Positions 50,220 through 63,068 of a stretch of DNA of 64,000 nt are shown one piece after another (the stretch's first letter is position 1; every line of letters starts with the position of its first letter). Source of the DNA: Karalla daura (taxonomy: Eukaryota > Chordata > Actinopteri > Chaetodontiformes > Leiognathidae); the NCBI GenBank assembly GCA_029224185.1, contig JANZKI010000041.1, positions 822,972 to 886,971 of the forward strand, read 5' to 3'. Under the pieces are notes generated by a model that worked only from the letters and a program-made list of their open reading frames with translations, ran no database searches and was not told where the DNA came from. The position numbers and the translations under genes are program-made.

Positions 50220-53200
50220 ACAGCCCCCTGCATGGGAGACTGCGGGGAAAAGCGCTTTGAAAAAGTTTGTTGATACGTGCACCATTGGCCCACACGCAGT
50301 GCAGCAACAGGCCTGAAAAGTGTTTAGAACGCTTAGTTGAGCCCGTTTACAGCCCCCTGCATAGCAGACTGCGGGGAAAAGCGCTTTGAAAAAGTTTGTT
50401 GATACGTGCACCATTGGCCCACACGCAGTGCAGCAACAGGCCTGAAAAGTGTTTAGAACGCTTAGTTGAGCCCGTTTACAGCCCCCTGCATAGCAGACTG
50501 CGGGGAAAAGCGCTTTGAAAAAGTTTGTTGATATGTGCACCATTGGCCCACACGCAGTGCAGCAACAGGCCTGAAAAGTGTTTAGAACGCTTAGTTGAGC
50601 CTGTTTACAGGCCCCTGCATGGGAGACTGCGGGGAAAAGCGCTTTGATAAAGTTTGTTGATACGTGCACCATTGGCCCACACGCAGTGCAGCAACAGGCC
50701 TGAAAAGTGTTTAGAACGCTTAGTTGAGCCTGTTTACAGCCCCCTGCATAGGAGACTGCGGGGAAAAGCGCTTTGAAAAAGTTTGTTGATACGTGCACCA
50801 TTGGCCCACACGCAGTGCAGCAACAGGCCTGAAAAGTGTTTAGAACGCTTAGTTGAGCCCGTTTACAGCCCCCTGCATAGCAGACTGCGGGGAAAAGCGC
50901 TTTGAAAAAGTTTGTTGATATGTGCACCATTGGCCAACACGCAGTGCAGCAACAGGCCTGAAAAGTGTTTAGAACGCTTAGTTGAGCCTGTTTACAGCCC
51001 CCTGCATAGGAGACTGCGGGGAAAAACGCTTTGAAAAAGTATGTTGATACGTGCACCATTGGCCCATACGTAGTGCAGCAACAGGCCTGAAAAGTGTTTA
51101 GAACGCTTAGTTGAGCCTGTTTACAGCCCCCTGCATGGGAGACTGCGGGGAAAAGCGCTTTGAAAAAGTTTGTTGATACGTGCACCATTGGCCCACACGC
51201 AGTGCAGCAACAGGCCTGAAAAGTGTTTAGAACGCTTAGTTGAGCCTGTTTACAGCCCCCTGCATGGGAGACTGCGGGGAAAAGCGCTTTGATAAAGTTT
51301 GTTGATACGTGCACCATTGGCCCATACGCAGTGCAGCAACAGGCCTGAAAAGTGTTTAGAACGCTTAGTTGAGCCCGTTTACAGCCCCCTGCATAGCAGA
51401 CTGCGGGGAAAAGCGCTTTGAAAAAGTTTGTTGATATGTGCACCATTGGCCCACACGCAGTGCAGTAACAGGCCTGAAAAGTGTTTAGAACGCTTAGTTG
51501 AGCCTGTTTACAGCCCCCTGCATAGGAGACTGCGGGGAAAAGCGCTTTGAAAAAGTTTGTTGATACGTGCACCATTGGCCCACACGCAGTGCAGCAACAG
51601 GCCTGAAAAGTGTTTAGAACGCTTAGTTGAGCCCGTTTACAGCCCCCTGCATAGCAGACTGCGGGGAAAAGCGCTTTGAAAAAGTTTGTTGATATGTGCA
51701 CCATTGGCCCACACGCAGTGCAGCAACAGGCCTGAAAAGTGTTTAGAACGCTTAGTTGAGCCTGTTTACAGCCCCCTGCATAGGAGACTGCGGGGAAAAG
51801 CGCTTTGATAAAGTTTGTTGATAAGTGCACCATTGGCCCATACGTAGTGCAGCAACAGGCCTGAAAAGTGTTTAGAACGCTTAGTTGAGCCCGTTTACAG
51901 CCCCCTGCATAGCAGACTGCGGGGAAAAGCGCTTTGAAAAAGTTTGTTGATATGTGCACCATTGGCCAACACGCAGTGCAGCAACAGGCCTGAAAAGTGT
52001 TTAGAACGCTTAGTTGAGCCTGTTTACAGCCCCCTGCATAGGAGACTGCGGGGAAAAACGCTTTGAAAAAGTATGTTGATACGTGCACCATTGGCCCATA
52101 CGTAGTGCAGCAACAGGCCTGAAAAGTGTTTAGAACGCTTAGTTGAGCCTGTTTACAGCCCCCTGCATGGGAGACTGCGGGGAAAAGCGCTTTGAAAAAG
52201 TTTGTTGATACGTGCACCATTGGCCCACACGCAGTGCAGCAACAGGCCTGAAAAGTGTTTAGAACGCTTAGTTGAGCCTGTTTACAGCCCCCTGCATGGG
52301 AGACTGCGGGGAAAAGCGCTTTGAAAAAGTTTGTTGATATGTGCACCATTGGCCAACACGCAGTGCAGCAACAGGCCTGAAAAGTGTTTAGAACGCTTAG
52401 TTGAGCCTGTTTACAGCCCCCTGCATAGGAGACTGCGGGGAAAAACGCTTTGAAAAAGTATGTTGATACGTGCACCATTGGCCCATACGTAGTGCAGCAA
52501 CAGGCCTGAAAAGTGTTTAGAACGCTTAGTTGAGCCTGTTTACAGCCCCCTGCATGGGAGACTGCGGGGAAAAGCGCTTTGATAAAGTTTGTTGATACGT
52601 GCACCATTGGCCCACACGCAGTGCAGCAACAGGCCTGAAAAGTGTTTAGAACGCTTAGTTGAGCCTGTTTACAGCCCCCTGCATAGGAGACTGCGAGGAA
52701 AAGCGCTTTGAAAAAGTTTGTTGATACGTGCACCATTGGCCCATACGTAGTGCAGCAACAGGCCTGAAAAGTGTTTAGAACGCTTAGTTGAGCCTGTTTA
52801 CAGCCCCCTGCATGGGAGACTGCGGGGAAAAGCGCTTTGAAAAAGTTTGCTGATTCGTGCACCATTGGCCCACACGCAGTGCAGCAACAGGCCTGAAAAG
52901 TGTTTAGAACGCTTAGTTGAGCCTGTTTACAGCCCCCTGCATAGGAGACTGCGGGGAAAAGCGCTTTGAAAAAGTATGTTGATACGTGCACCATTGGCCC
53001 ATACGTAGTGCAGCAACAGGCCTGAAAAGTGTTTAGAACGCTTAGTTGAGCCTGTTTACAGCCCCCTGCATGGGAGACTGCGGGGAAAAGCGCTTTGAAA
53101 AAGTTTGTTGATACGTGCACCATTGGCCCACACGCAGTGCAGCAACAGGCCTGAAAAGTGTTTAGAACGCTTAGTTGAGCCCGTTTACAGCCCCCTGCAT

Positions 53201-55400
53201 AGCAGACTGCGGGGAAAAGCGCTTTGAAAAAGTTTGTTGATACGTGCACCATTGGCCCACACGCAGTGCAGCAACAGGCCTGAAAAGTGTTTAGAACGCT
53301 TAGTTGAGCCCGTTTACAGCCCCCTGCATAGCAGACTGCGGGGAAAAGCGCTTTGAAAAAGTTTGTTGATATGTGCACCATTGGCCCACACGCAGTGCAG
53401 CAACAGGCCTGAAAAGTGTTTAGAACGCTTAGTTGAGCCTGTTTACAGGCCCCTGCATGGGAGACTGCGGGGAAAAGCGCTTTGATAAAGTTTGTTGATA
53501 CGTGCACCATTGGCCCACACGCAGTGCAGCAACAGGCCTGAAAAGTGTTTAGAACGCTTAGTTGAGCCTGTTTACAGCCCCCTGCATAGGAGACTGCGGG
53601 GAAAAGCGCTTTGAAAAAGTTTGTTGATACGTGCACCATTGGCCCACACGCAGTGCAGCAACAGGCCTGAAAAGTGTTTAGAACGCTTAGTTGAGCCCGT
53701 TTACAGCCCCCTGCATAGCAGACTGCGGGGAAAAGCGCTTTGAAAAAGTTTGTTGATATGTGCACCATTGGCCAACACGCAGTGCAGCAACAGGCCTGAA
53801 AAGTGTTTAGAACGCTTAGTTGAGCCTGTTTACAGCCCCCTGCATAGGAGACTGCGGGGAAAAACGCTTTGAAAAAGTATGTTGATACGTGCACCATTGG
53901 CCCATACGTAGTGCAGCAACAGGCCTGAAAAGTGTTTAGAACGCTTAGTTGAGCCTGTTTACAGCCCCCTGCATGGGAGACTGCGGGGAAAAGCGCTTTG
54001 AAAAAGTTTGTTGATACGTGCACCATTGGCCCACACGCAGTGCAGCAACAGGCCTGAAAAGTGTTTAGAACGCTTAGTTGAGCCTGTTTACAGCCCCCTG
54101 CATGGGAGACTGCGGGGAAAAGCGCTTTGATAAAGTTTGTTGATACGTGCACCATTGGCCCATACGCAGTGCAGCAACAGGCCTGAAAAGTGTTTAGAAC
54201 GCTTAGTTGAGCCCGTTTACAGCCCCCTGCATAGCAGACTGCGGGGAAAAGCGCTTTGAAAAAGTTTGTTGATATGTGCACCATTGGCCCACACGCAGTG
54301 CAGTAACAGGCCTGAAAAGTGTTTAGAACGCTTAGTTGAGCCTGTTTACAGCCCCCTGCATAGGAGACTGCGGGGAAAAGCGCTTTGAAAAAGTTTGTTG
54401 ATACGTGCACCATTGGCCCACACGCAGTGCAGCAACAGGCCTGAAAAGTGTTTAGAACGCTTAGTTGAGCCCGTTTACAGCCCCCTGCATAGCAGACTGC
54501 GGGGAAAAGCGCTTTGAAAAAGTTTGTTGATATGTGCACCATTGGCCCACACGCAGTGCAGCAACAGGCCTGAAAAGTGTTTAGAACGCTTAGTTGAGCC
54601 TGTTTACAGCCCCCTGCATAGGAGACTGCGGGGAAAAGCGCTTTGATAAAGTTTGTTGATAAGTGCACCATTGGCCCATACGTAGTGCAGCAACAGGCCT
54701 GAAAAGTGTTTAGAACGCTTAGTTGAGCCCGTTTACAGCCCCCTGCATAGCAGACTGCGGGGAAAAGCGCTTTGAAAAAGTTTGTTGATATGTGCACCAT
54801 TGGCCAACACGCAGTGCAGCAACAGGCCTGAAAAGTGTTTAGAACGCTTAGTTGAGCCTGTTTACAGCCCCCTGCATAGGAGACTGCGGGGAAAAACGCT
54901 TTGAAAAAGTATGTTGATACGTGCACCATTGGCCCATACGTAGTGCAGCAACAGGCCTGAAAAGTGTTTAGAACGCTTAGTTGAGCCTGTTTACAGCCCC
55001 CTGCATGGGAGACTGCGGGGAAAAGCGCTTTGAAAAAGTTTGTTGATACGTGCACCATTGGCCCACACGCAGTGCAGCAACAGGCCTGAAAAGTGTTTAG
55101 AACGCTTAGTTGAGCCTGTTTACAGCCCCCTGCATGGGAGACTGCGGGGAAAAGCGCTTTGAAAAAGTTTGTTGATATGTGCACCATTGGCCAACACGCA
55201 GTGCAGCAACAGGCCTGAAAAGTGTTTAGAACGCTTAGTTGAGCCTGTTTACAGCCCCCTGCATAGGAGACTGCGGGGAAAAACGCTTTGAAAAAGTATG
55301 TTGATACGTGCACCATTGGCCCATACGTAGTGCAGCAACAGGCCTGAAAAGTGTTTAGAACGCTTAGTTGAGCCTGTTTACAGCCCCCTGCATGGGAGAC
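50220..55400. repeat. Partial tandem repeat of 22 monomers (period 2,838 bp) in H9
   Basis: Variant order from about 50220 to 52560 recurs from about 53058 to 55400. GGCCAA units at 50932, about 51964 and about 52360 pair with 53770, about 54802 and about 55190. The unit before the match differs (GCTGATTGG against AAGTATG), and so does the unit after it (GCGAGG series against CATACGCAG series). Same period and similar content as the duplication in H7. Confidence 0.82.
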
Positions 55401-56624
55401 TGCGGGGAAAAGCGCTTTGAAAAAGTTTGTTGATACGTGCACCATTGGCCCACACGCAGTGCAGCAACAGGCCTGAAAAGTGTTTAGAACGCTTAGTTGA
55501 GCCTGTTTACAGCCCCCTGCATGGGAGACTGCGGGGAAAAGCGCTTTGATAAAGTTTGTTGATACGTGCACCATTGGCCCATACGCAGTGCAGCAACAGG
55601 CCTGAAAAGTGTTTAGAACGCTTAGTTGAGCCCGTTTACAGCCCCCTGCATAGCAGACTGCGGGGAAAAGCGCTTTGAAAAAGTTTGTTGATATGTGCAC
55701 CATTGGCCCACACGCAGTGCAGTAACAGGCCTGAAAAGTGTTTAGAACGCTTAGTTGAGCCTGTTTACAGCCCCCTGCATAGGAGACTGCGGGGAAAAGC
55801 GCTTTGAAAAAGTTTGTTGATACGTGCACCATTGGCCCACACGCAGTGCAGCAACAGGCCTGAAAAGTGTTTAGAACGCTTAGTTGAGCCCGTTTACAGC
55901 CCCCTGCATAGCAGACTGCGGGGAAAAGCGCTTTGAAAAAGTTTGTTGATATGTGCACCATTGGCCCACACGCAGTGCAGCAACAGGCCTGAAAAGTGTT
56001 TAGAACGCTTAGTTGAGCCTGTTTACAGCCCCCTGCATAGGAGACTGCGGGGAAAAGCGCTTTGAAAAAGTTTGTTGATAAGTGCACCATTGGCCCACAC
56101 GTAGTGCAGTAACAGGCCTGAAAAGTGTTTAGAACGCTTAGTTGAGCCTGTTTACAGCCCCCTGCATGGGAGACTGCGGGGAAAAGCGCTTTGAAAAAGT
56201 TTGCTGATTGGTGCACCATTGGCCCACACGCAGTGCAGCAACAGGCCTGAAAAGTGTTTAGAACGCTTAGTTGAGCCTGTTTACAGCCCCCTGCATAGGA
56301 GACTGCGGGGAAAAGCGCTTTGATAAAGTTTGTTGAAACGTGCACCATTGGCCCATACGTAGTGCAGTAACAGGCCTGAAAAGTGTTTAGAACGCTTAGT
56401 TGAGCCTGTTTACAGCCCCCTGCATAGGAGACTGCGGGGAAAAGCGCTTTGAAAAAGTTTGTTGATACGTGCACCATTGGCCCACACGCAGTGCAGCAAC
56501 AGGCCTGAAAAGTGTTTAGAACGCTTAGTTGAGCCTGTTTACAGCCCCCTGCATAGTAGAATGCAGGGAAAAGTGCTTTGAAAAAGTTTGTTGATACGTG
56601 CACCATTGGCCCATACACAGTGCA

Positions 56625-56750
56625 GCAACAGGCTTGAAAAGTGTTTAGAACGCTTCGTTGAGCCTTACAGCCCCCTGCATGGGAGACTGCGGGGAAAAGC
56701 GCTTTGAAAAAGTTTGTTGATACGTGCACCATTGGCCCATACGCAGTGCA
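56625..56750. repeat. 126-bp monomer (3-base deletion), end of H9
   Basis: GCCTTACAG at about 56662-56670, followed by the CTTTG unit with G38A. Confidence 0.95.
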
Positions 56751-56879
56751 GCAACAGGCCTGAAAAGTGTTTAGAACGCTTTGTTGAACCTGTTTACAGC
56801 CCCCTGCATGGGAGACTGCGGGGAAAAGCGCTTTGATAAAGTTTGTTGATAAGTGCACCATTGGCCCACACGCAGTGCA

Positions 56880-59800
56880 GCAACAGGCCTGAAAAGTGTT
56901 TAGAACGCTTAGTTGAGCCTGTTTACAGCCCCCTGCATGGGAGACTGCGGGGAAAAGCGCTTTGAAAAAGTTTGTTTATATGTGCACCATTGGCCCACAC
57001 GCAGTGCAGCAACAGGCCTGAAAAGTGTTTAGAACGCTTAGTTGAGCCTGTTTACAGGCCCCTGCATGGGAGACTGCGGGGAAAAGCGCTTTGATAAAGT
57101 TTGTTGATACGTGCACCATTGGCCCACACGCAGTGCAGCAACAGGCCTGAAAAGTGTTTAGAACGCTTAGTTGAGCCTGTTTACAGCCCCCTGCATAGGA
57201 GACTGCGAGGAAAAGCGCTTTGAAAAAGTTTGTTGATACATGCACCATTGGCCCATACGTAGTGCAGCAACAGGCCTGAAAAGTGTTTAGAACGCTTAGT
57301 TGAGCCTGTTTACAGCCCCCTGCATGGGAGACTGCGGGGAAAAGCGCTTTGAAAAAGTTTGCTGATTCGTGCACCATTGGCCCACACGCAGTGCAGCAAC
57401 AGGCCTGAAAAGTGTTTAGAACGCTTAGTTGAGCCTGTTTACAGCCCCCTGCATAGGAGACTGCGGGGAAAAGCGCTTTGAAAAAGTATGTTGATACGTG
57501 CACCATTGGCCCATACGTAGTGCAGCAACAGGCCTGAAAAGTGTTTAGAACGCTTAGTTGAGCCTGTTTACAGCCCCCTGCATGGGAGACTGCGGGGAAA
57601 AGCGCTTTGAAAAAGTTTGTTGATACGTGCACCATTGGCCCACACGCAGTGCAGCAACAGGCCTGAAAAGTGTTTAGAACGCTTAGTTGAGCCCGTTTAC
57701 AGCCCCCTGCATAGCAGACTGCGGGGAAAAGCGCTTTGAAAAAGTTTGTTGATATGTGCACCATTGGCCCACACGCAGTGCAGCAACAGGCCTGAAAAGT
57801 GTTTAGAACGCTTAGTTGAGCCTGTTTACAGGCCCCTGCATGGGAGACTGCGGGGAAAAGCGCTTTGATAAAGTTTGTTGATACGTGCACCATTGACCCA
57901 CACGCAGTGCAGCAACAGGCCTGAAAAGTGTTTAGAACGCTTAGTTGAGCCTGTTTACAGCCCCCTGCATAGGAGACTGCGGAGAAAAGCGCTTTGAAAA
58001 AGTTTGTTGATACGTGCACCATTGGCCCACACGCAGTGCAGCAACAGGCCTGAAAAGTGTTTAGAACGCTTAGTTGAGCCCGTTTACAGCCCCCTGCATA
58101 GCAGACTGCGGGGAAAAGCGCTTTGAAAAAGTTTGTTGATATGTGCACCATTGGCCCACACGCAGTGCAGCAACAGGCCTGAAAAGTGTTTAGAACGCTT
58201 AGTTGAGCCTGTTTACAGGCCCCTGCATGGGAGACTGCGGGGAAAAGCGCTTTGATAAAGTTTGTTGATACGTGCACCATTGGCCCACACGCAGTGCAGC
58301 AACAGGCCTGAAAAGTGTTTAGAACGCTTAGTTGAGCCTGTTTACAGCCCCCTGCATAGGAGACTGCGGGGAAAAGCGCTTTGAAAAAGTTTGTTGATAC
58401 GTGCACCATTGGCCCACACGCAGTGCAGCAACAGGCCTGAAAAGTGTTTAGAACGCTTAGTTGAGCCCGTTTACAGCCCCCTGCATAGCAGACTGCGGGG
58501 AAAAGCGCTTTGAAAAAGTTTGTTGATATGTGCACCATTGGCCCACACGCAGTGCAGCAACAGGCCTGAAAAGTGTTTAGAACGCTTAGTTGAGCCTGTT
58601 TACAGCCCCCTGCATAGGAGACTGCGGGGAAAAGCGCTTTGAAAAAGTATGTTGATACGTGCACCATTGGCCCATACGTAGTGCAGCAACAGGCCTGAAA
58701 AGTGTTTAGAACGCTTAGTTGAGCCTGTTTACAGCCCCCTGCATGGGAGACTGCGGGGAAAAGCGCTTTGAAAAAGTTTGTTGATACGTGCACCATTGGC
58801 CCACACGCAGTGCAGCAACAGGCCTGAAAAGTGTTTAGAACGCTTAGTTGAGCCTGTTTACAGCCCCCTGCATGGGAGACTGCGGGGAAAAGCGCTTTGA
58901 TAAAGTTTGTTGATACGTGCACCATTGGCCCATACGCAGTGCAGCAACAGGCCTGAAAAGTGTTTAGAACGCTTAGTTGAGCCCGTTTACAGCCCCCTGC
59001 ATAGCAGACTGCGGGGAAAAGCGCTTTGAAAAAGTTTGTTGATATGTGCACCATTGGCCCACACGCAGTGCAGTAACAGGCCTGAAAAGTGTTTAGAACG
59101 CTTAGTTGAGCCTGTTTACAGCCCCCTGCATAGGAGACTGCGGGGAAAAGCGCTTTGAAAAAGTTTGTTGATACGTGCACCATTGGCCCACACGCAGTGC
59201 AGCAACAGGCCTGAAAAGTGTTTAGAACGCTTAGTTGAGCCCGTTTACAGCCCCCTGCATAGCAGACTGCGGGGAAAAGCGCTTTGAAAAAGTTTGTTGA
59301 TATGTGCACCATTGGCCCACACGCAGTGCAGCAACAGGCCTGAAAAGTGTTTAGAACGCTTAGTTGAGCCTGTTTACAGCCCCCTGCATAGGAGACTGCG
59401 GGGAAAAGCGCTTTGATAAAGTTTGTTGATACGTGCACCATTGGCCCATACGTAGTGCAGTAACAGGCCTGAAAAGTGTTTAGAACGCTTAGTTGAGCCT
59501 GTTTACAGCCCCCTGCATGGGAGACTGCGGGGAAAAGCGCTTTGAAAAAGTTTGCTGATTGGTGCACCATTGGCCCACACGCAGTGCAGCAACAGGCCTG
59601 AAAAGTGTTTAGAACGCTTAGTTGAGCCTGTTTACAGCCCCCTGCATAGGAGACTGCGGGGAAAAGCGCTTTGATAAAGTTTGTTGAAACGTGCACCATT
59701 GGCCCATACGTAGTGCAGTAACAGGCCTGAAAAGTGTTTAGAACGCTTAGTTGAGCCTGTTTACAGCCCCCTGCATAGGAGACTGCGGGGAAAAGCGCTT

Positions 59801-60230
59801 TGAAAAAGTTTGTTGATACGTGCACCATTGGCCCACACGCAGTGCAGCAACAGGCCTGAAAAGTGTTTAGAACGCTTAGTTGAGCCTGTTTACAGCCCCC
59901 TGCATAGTAGAATGCAGGGAAAAGTGCTTTGAAAAAGTTTGTTGATACGTGCACCATTGGCCCATACACAGTGCAGCAACAGGCTTGAAAAGTGTTTAGA
60001 ACGCTTCGTTGAGCCTTACAGCCCCCTGCATGGGAGACTGCGGGGAAAAGCGCTTTGAAAAAGTTTGTTGATACGTGCACCATTGGCCCATACGCAGTGC
60101 AGCAACAGGCCTGAAAAGTGTTTAGAACGCTTTGTTGAGCCTGTTTACAGCCCCCTGCATGGGAGACTGCGGGGAAAAGCGCTTTGATAAAGTTTGTTGA
60201 TAAGTGCACCATTGGCCCACACGCAGTGCA
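56880..60230. repeat. HOR block H10 (26 monomers, shortest family B copy)
   Basis: Length is 26 x 129 - 3 = 3,351 bp. It has the family B start and end with a single GCTGATTGG unit near 59550. It looks like the simplest family B unit, to which H8 adds 14 and H9 adds 47 monomers at that place. Private changes are at 57240 (GATACATGC, a CpG to CpA change) and 57896 (ATTGACCCA). No GGCCAA unit is present. Confidence 0.88.
59976..60101. repeat. 126-bp monomer (3-base deletion), end of H10
   Basis: GCCTTACAG at about 60013-60021. Last copy in the window; the equivalent unit in H11 (62940) has the full length. Confidence 0.95.
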
Positions 60231-60875
60231 GCAACAGGCCTGAAAAGTGTTTAGAACGCTTAGTTGAGCCTGTTTACAGCCCCCTGCATGGGAGACTGCG
60301 GGGAAAAGCGCTTTGAAAAAGTTTGTTTATATGTGCACCATTGGCCCACACGCAGTGCAGCAACAGGCCTGAAAAGTGTTTAGAACGCTTAGTTGAGCCT
60401 GTTTACAGGCCCCTGCATGGGAGACTGCAGGGAAAAGCGCTTTGATAAAGTTTGTTGATACGTGCACCATTGGCCCACACGCAGTGCAGCAACAGGCCTG
60501 AAAAGTGTTTAGAACGCTTAGTTGAGCCTGTTTACAGCCCCCTGCATAGGAGACTGCGAGGAAAAGCGCTTTGAAAAAGTTTGTTGATACGTGCACCATT
60601 GGCCCATACGTAGTGCAGCAACAGGCCTGAAAAGTGTTTAGAACGCTTAGTTGAGCCTGTTTACAGCCCCCTGCATGGGAGACTGCGGGGAAAAGCGCTT
60701 TGAAAAAGTTTGCTGATTCGTGCACCATTGGCCCACACGCAGTGCAGCAACAGGCCTGAAAAGTGTTTAGAACGCTTAGTTGAGCCCGTTTACAGCCCCC
60801 TGCATAGCAGACTGCGGGGAAAAGCGCTTTGAAAAAGTTTGTTGATACGTGCACCATTGGCCAACACGCAGTGCA

Positions 60876-61907
60876 GCAACAGGCCTGAAAAGTGTTTAGA
60901 ACGCTTAGTTGAGCCCGTTTACAGCCCCCTGCATAGCAGACTGCGGGGAAAAGCGCTTTGAAAAAGTTTGTTGATATGTGCACCATTGGCCCACACGCAG
61001 TGCAGCAACAGGCCTGAAAAGTGTTTAGAACGCTTAGTTGAGCCCGTTTACAGCCCCCTGCATAGGAGACTGCGGAGAAAAGCGCTTTGAAAAAGTTTGT
61101 TGATACGTGCACCATTGGCCCATACGTAGTGCAGCAACAGGCCTGAAAAGTGTTTAGAACGCTTAGTTGAGCCTGTTTACAGCCCCCTGCATGGGAGACT
61201 GCGGGGAAAAGCGCTTTGAAAAAGTTTGCTGATTCGTGCACCATTGGCCCACACGCAGTGCAGCAACAGGCCTGAAAAGTGTTTAGAACGCTTAGTTGAG
61301 CCTGTTTACAGCCCCCTGCATAGGAGACTGCGGGGAAAAGCGCTTTGAAAAAGTATGTTGATACGTGCACCATTGGCCCACACGCAGTGCAGCAACAGGC
61401 CTGAAAAGTGTTTAGAACGCTTAGTTGAGCCCGTTTACAGCCCCCTGCATAGCAGACTGCGGGGAAAAGCGCTTTGAAAAAGTTTGTTGATATGTGCACC
61501 ATTGGCCCACACGCAGTGCAGCAACAGGCCTGAAAAGTGTTTAGAACGCTTAGTTGAGCCCGTTTACAGCCCCCTGCATAGGAGACTGCGGAGAAAAGCG
61601 CTTTGAAAAAGTTTGTTGATACGTGCACCATTGGCCCATACGTAGTGCAGCAACAGGCCTGAAAAGTGTTTAGAACGCTTAGTTGAGCCTGTTTACAGCC
61701 CCCTGCATGGGAGACTGCGGGGAAAAGCGCTTTGAAAAAGTTTGCTGATTCGTGCACCATTGGCCCACACGCAGTGCAGCAACAGGCCTGAAAAGTGTTT
61801 AGAACGCTTAGTTGAGCCTGTTTACAGCCCCCTGCATAGGAGACTGCGGGGAAAAGCGCTTTGAAAAAGTATGTTGATACGTGCACCATTGGCCCACACG
61901 CAGTGCA
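60876..61907. repeat. Tandem duplication of four monomers (period 516 bp) in H11
   Basis: Units at 60876, 61005, 61134 and 61263 recur in the same order at 61392, 61521, 61650 and 61779. The second unit of each set combines T41C (GCCCG) with ATAGGAG and GCGGAG, a combination seen only here. Confidence 0.85.
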
Positions 61908-61997
61908 GCAACAGGCCTGAAAAGTGTTTAGAACGCTTAGTTGAGCCTGTTTACAGCCCCCTGCATAGGAGACTGCGGGGAAAAGCGCTTTGAAAAA

Positions 61998-62055
61998 TTT
62001 TGTTGATACGTGCACCATTGGCCCACACGCAGTAAAGCAACAGGCGTGAAAAGTT
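61998..62055. other. Cluster of five private substitutions in the array
   Basis: Differences from consensus at 61998 (G to T), 62034 (G to A), 62035 (C to A), 62046 (C to G) and 62055 (G to T). Elsewhere most monomers carry only variants shared with many other units. The cluster spans the junction of two monomers. Confidence 0.9.
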
Positions 62056-62939
62056 TTTAGAACGCTTAGTTGAGCCCGTTTACAGCCCCCTGCATAGCAG
62101 ACTGCGGGGAAAAGCGCTTTGAAAAAGTTTGTTGATATGTGCACCATTGGCCCACACGCAGTGCAGCAACAGGCCTGAAAAGTGTTTAGAACGCTTAGTT
62201 GAGCCTGTTTACAGCCCCCTGCATAGGAGACTGCGGGGAAAAGCGCTTTGAAAAAGTATGTTGATACGTGCACCATTGGCCCATACGTAGTGCAGCAACA
62301 GGCCTGAAAAGTGTTTAGAACGCTTAGTTGAGCCTGTTTACAGCCCCCTGCATGGGAGACTGCGGGGAAAAGCGCTTTGAAAAAGTTTGTTGATACGTGC
62401 ACCATTGGCCCACACGCAGTGCAGCAACAGGCCTGAAAAGTGTTTAGAACGCTTAGTTGAGCCTGTTTACAGCCCCCTGCATAGGAGACTGCGGGGAAAA
62501 GCGCTTTGATAAAGTTTGTTGATACGTGCACCATTGGCCCACACGCAGTGCAGCAACAGGCCTGAAAAGTGTTTAGAACGCTTAGTTGAGCCTGTTTACA
62601 GCCCCCTGCATAGGAGACTGCGGGGAAAAGCGCTTTGAAAAAGTTTGTTGATACGTGCACCATTGGCCCACACGCAGTGCAGCAACAGGCCTGAAAAGTG
62701 TTTAGAACGCTTAGTTGAGCCCGTTTACAGCCCCCTGCATAGCAGACTGCGGGGAAAAGCGCTTTGAAAAAGTTTGTTGATATGTGCACCATTGGCCCAC
62801 ACGCAGTGCAGCAACAGGCCTGAAAAGTGTTTAGAACGCTTAGTTGAGCCTGTTTACAGCCCCCTGCATAGTAGAATGCAGGGAAAAGTGCTTTGAAAAA
62901 GTTTGTTGATACGTGCACCATTGGCCCATACATAGTGCA

Positions 62940-63068
62940 GCAACAGGCTTGAAAAGTGTTTAGAACGCTTCGTTGAGCCTGTTTACAGCCCCCTGCATGG
63001 GAGACTGCGGGGAAAAGCGCTTTGAAAAAGTTTGTTGATACGTGCACCATTGGCCCATACGCAGTGCA
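62940..63068. repeat. Full-length CTTCG monomer, undeleted relative of the 126-bp units
   Basis: It has C10T, A32C and CATGGG like all seven 126-bp units, but retains GCCTGTTTACAG. It is followed by C10T units with GTAGAATG and ATAGGAG, as in the left flank at 4900-5157. Confidence 0.88.

Larger units (their letters stand above)
47466..56879. repeat. HOR block H9 (73 monomers, family B)
   Basis: Length is 73 x 129 - 3 = 9,414 bp. Its first part follows H8 and H10 to the GCTGATTGG unit at 50138, and the second such unit at 56201 is 6,063 bp (47 monomers) later. H9 is therefore H10 plus a 47-monomer insert between GATTGG units. The insert holds a 22-monomer tandem repeat (GGCCAA at 50932 and again at 53770). 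The G38A unit at its end is shared with H7 and H8. Confidence 0.88.

Noticed and set aside
62971..62990. CENP-B box in the CTTCGTTGAG units
   Set aside because: The first eight bases resemble the human box, but the required A at the tenth position and the CGGG core are missing, and only eight units in the window have CTTCG.
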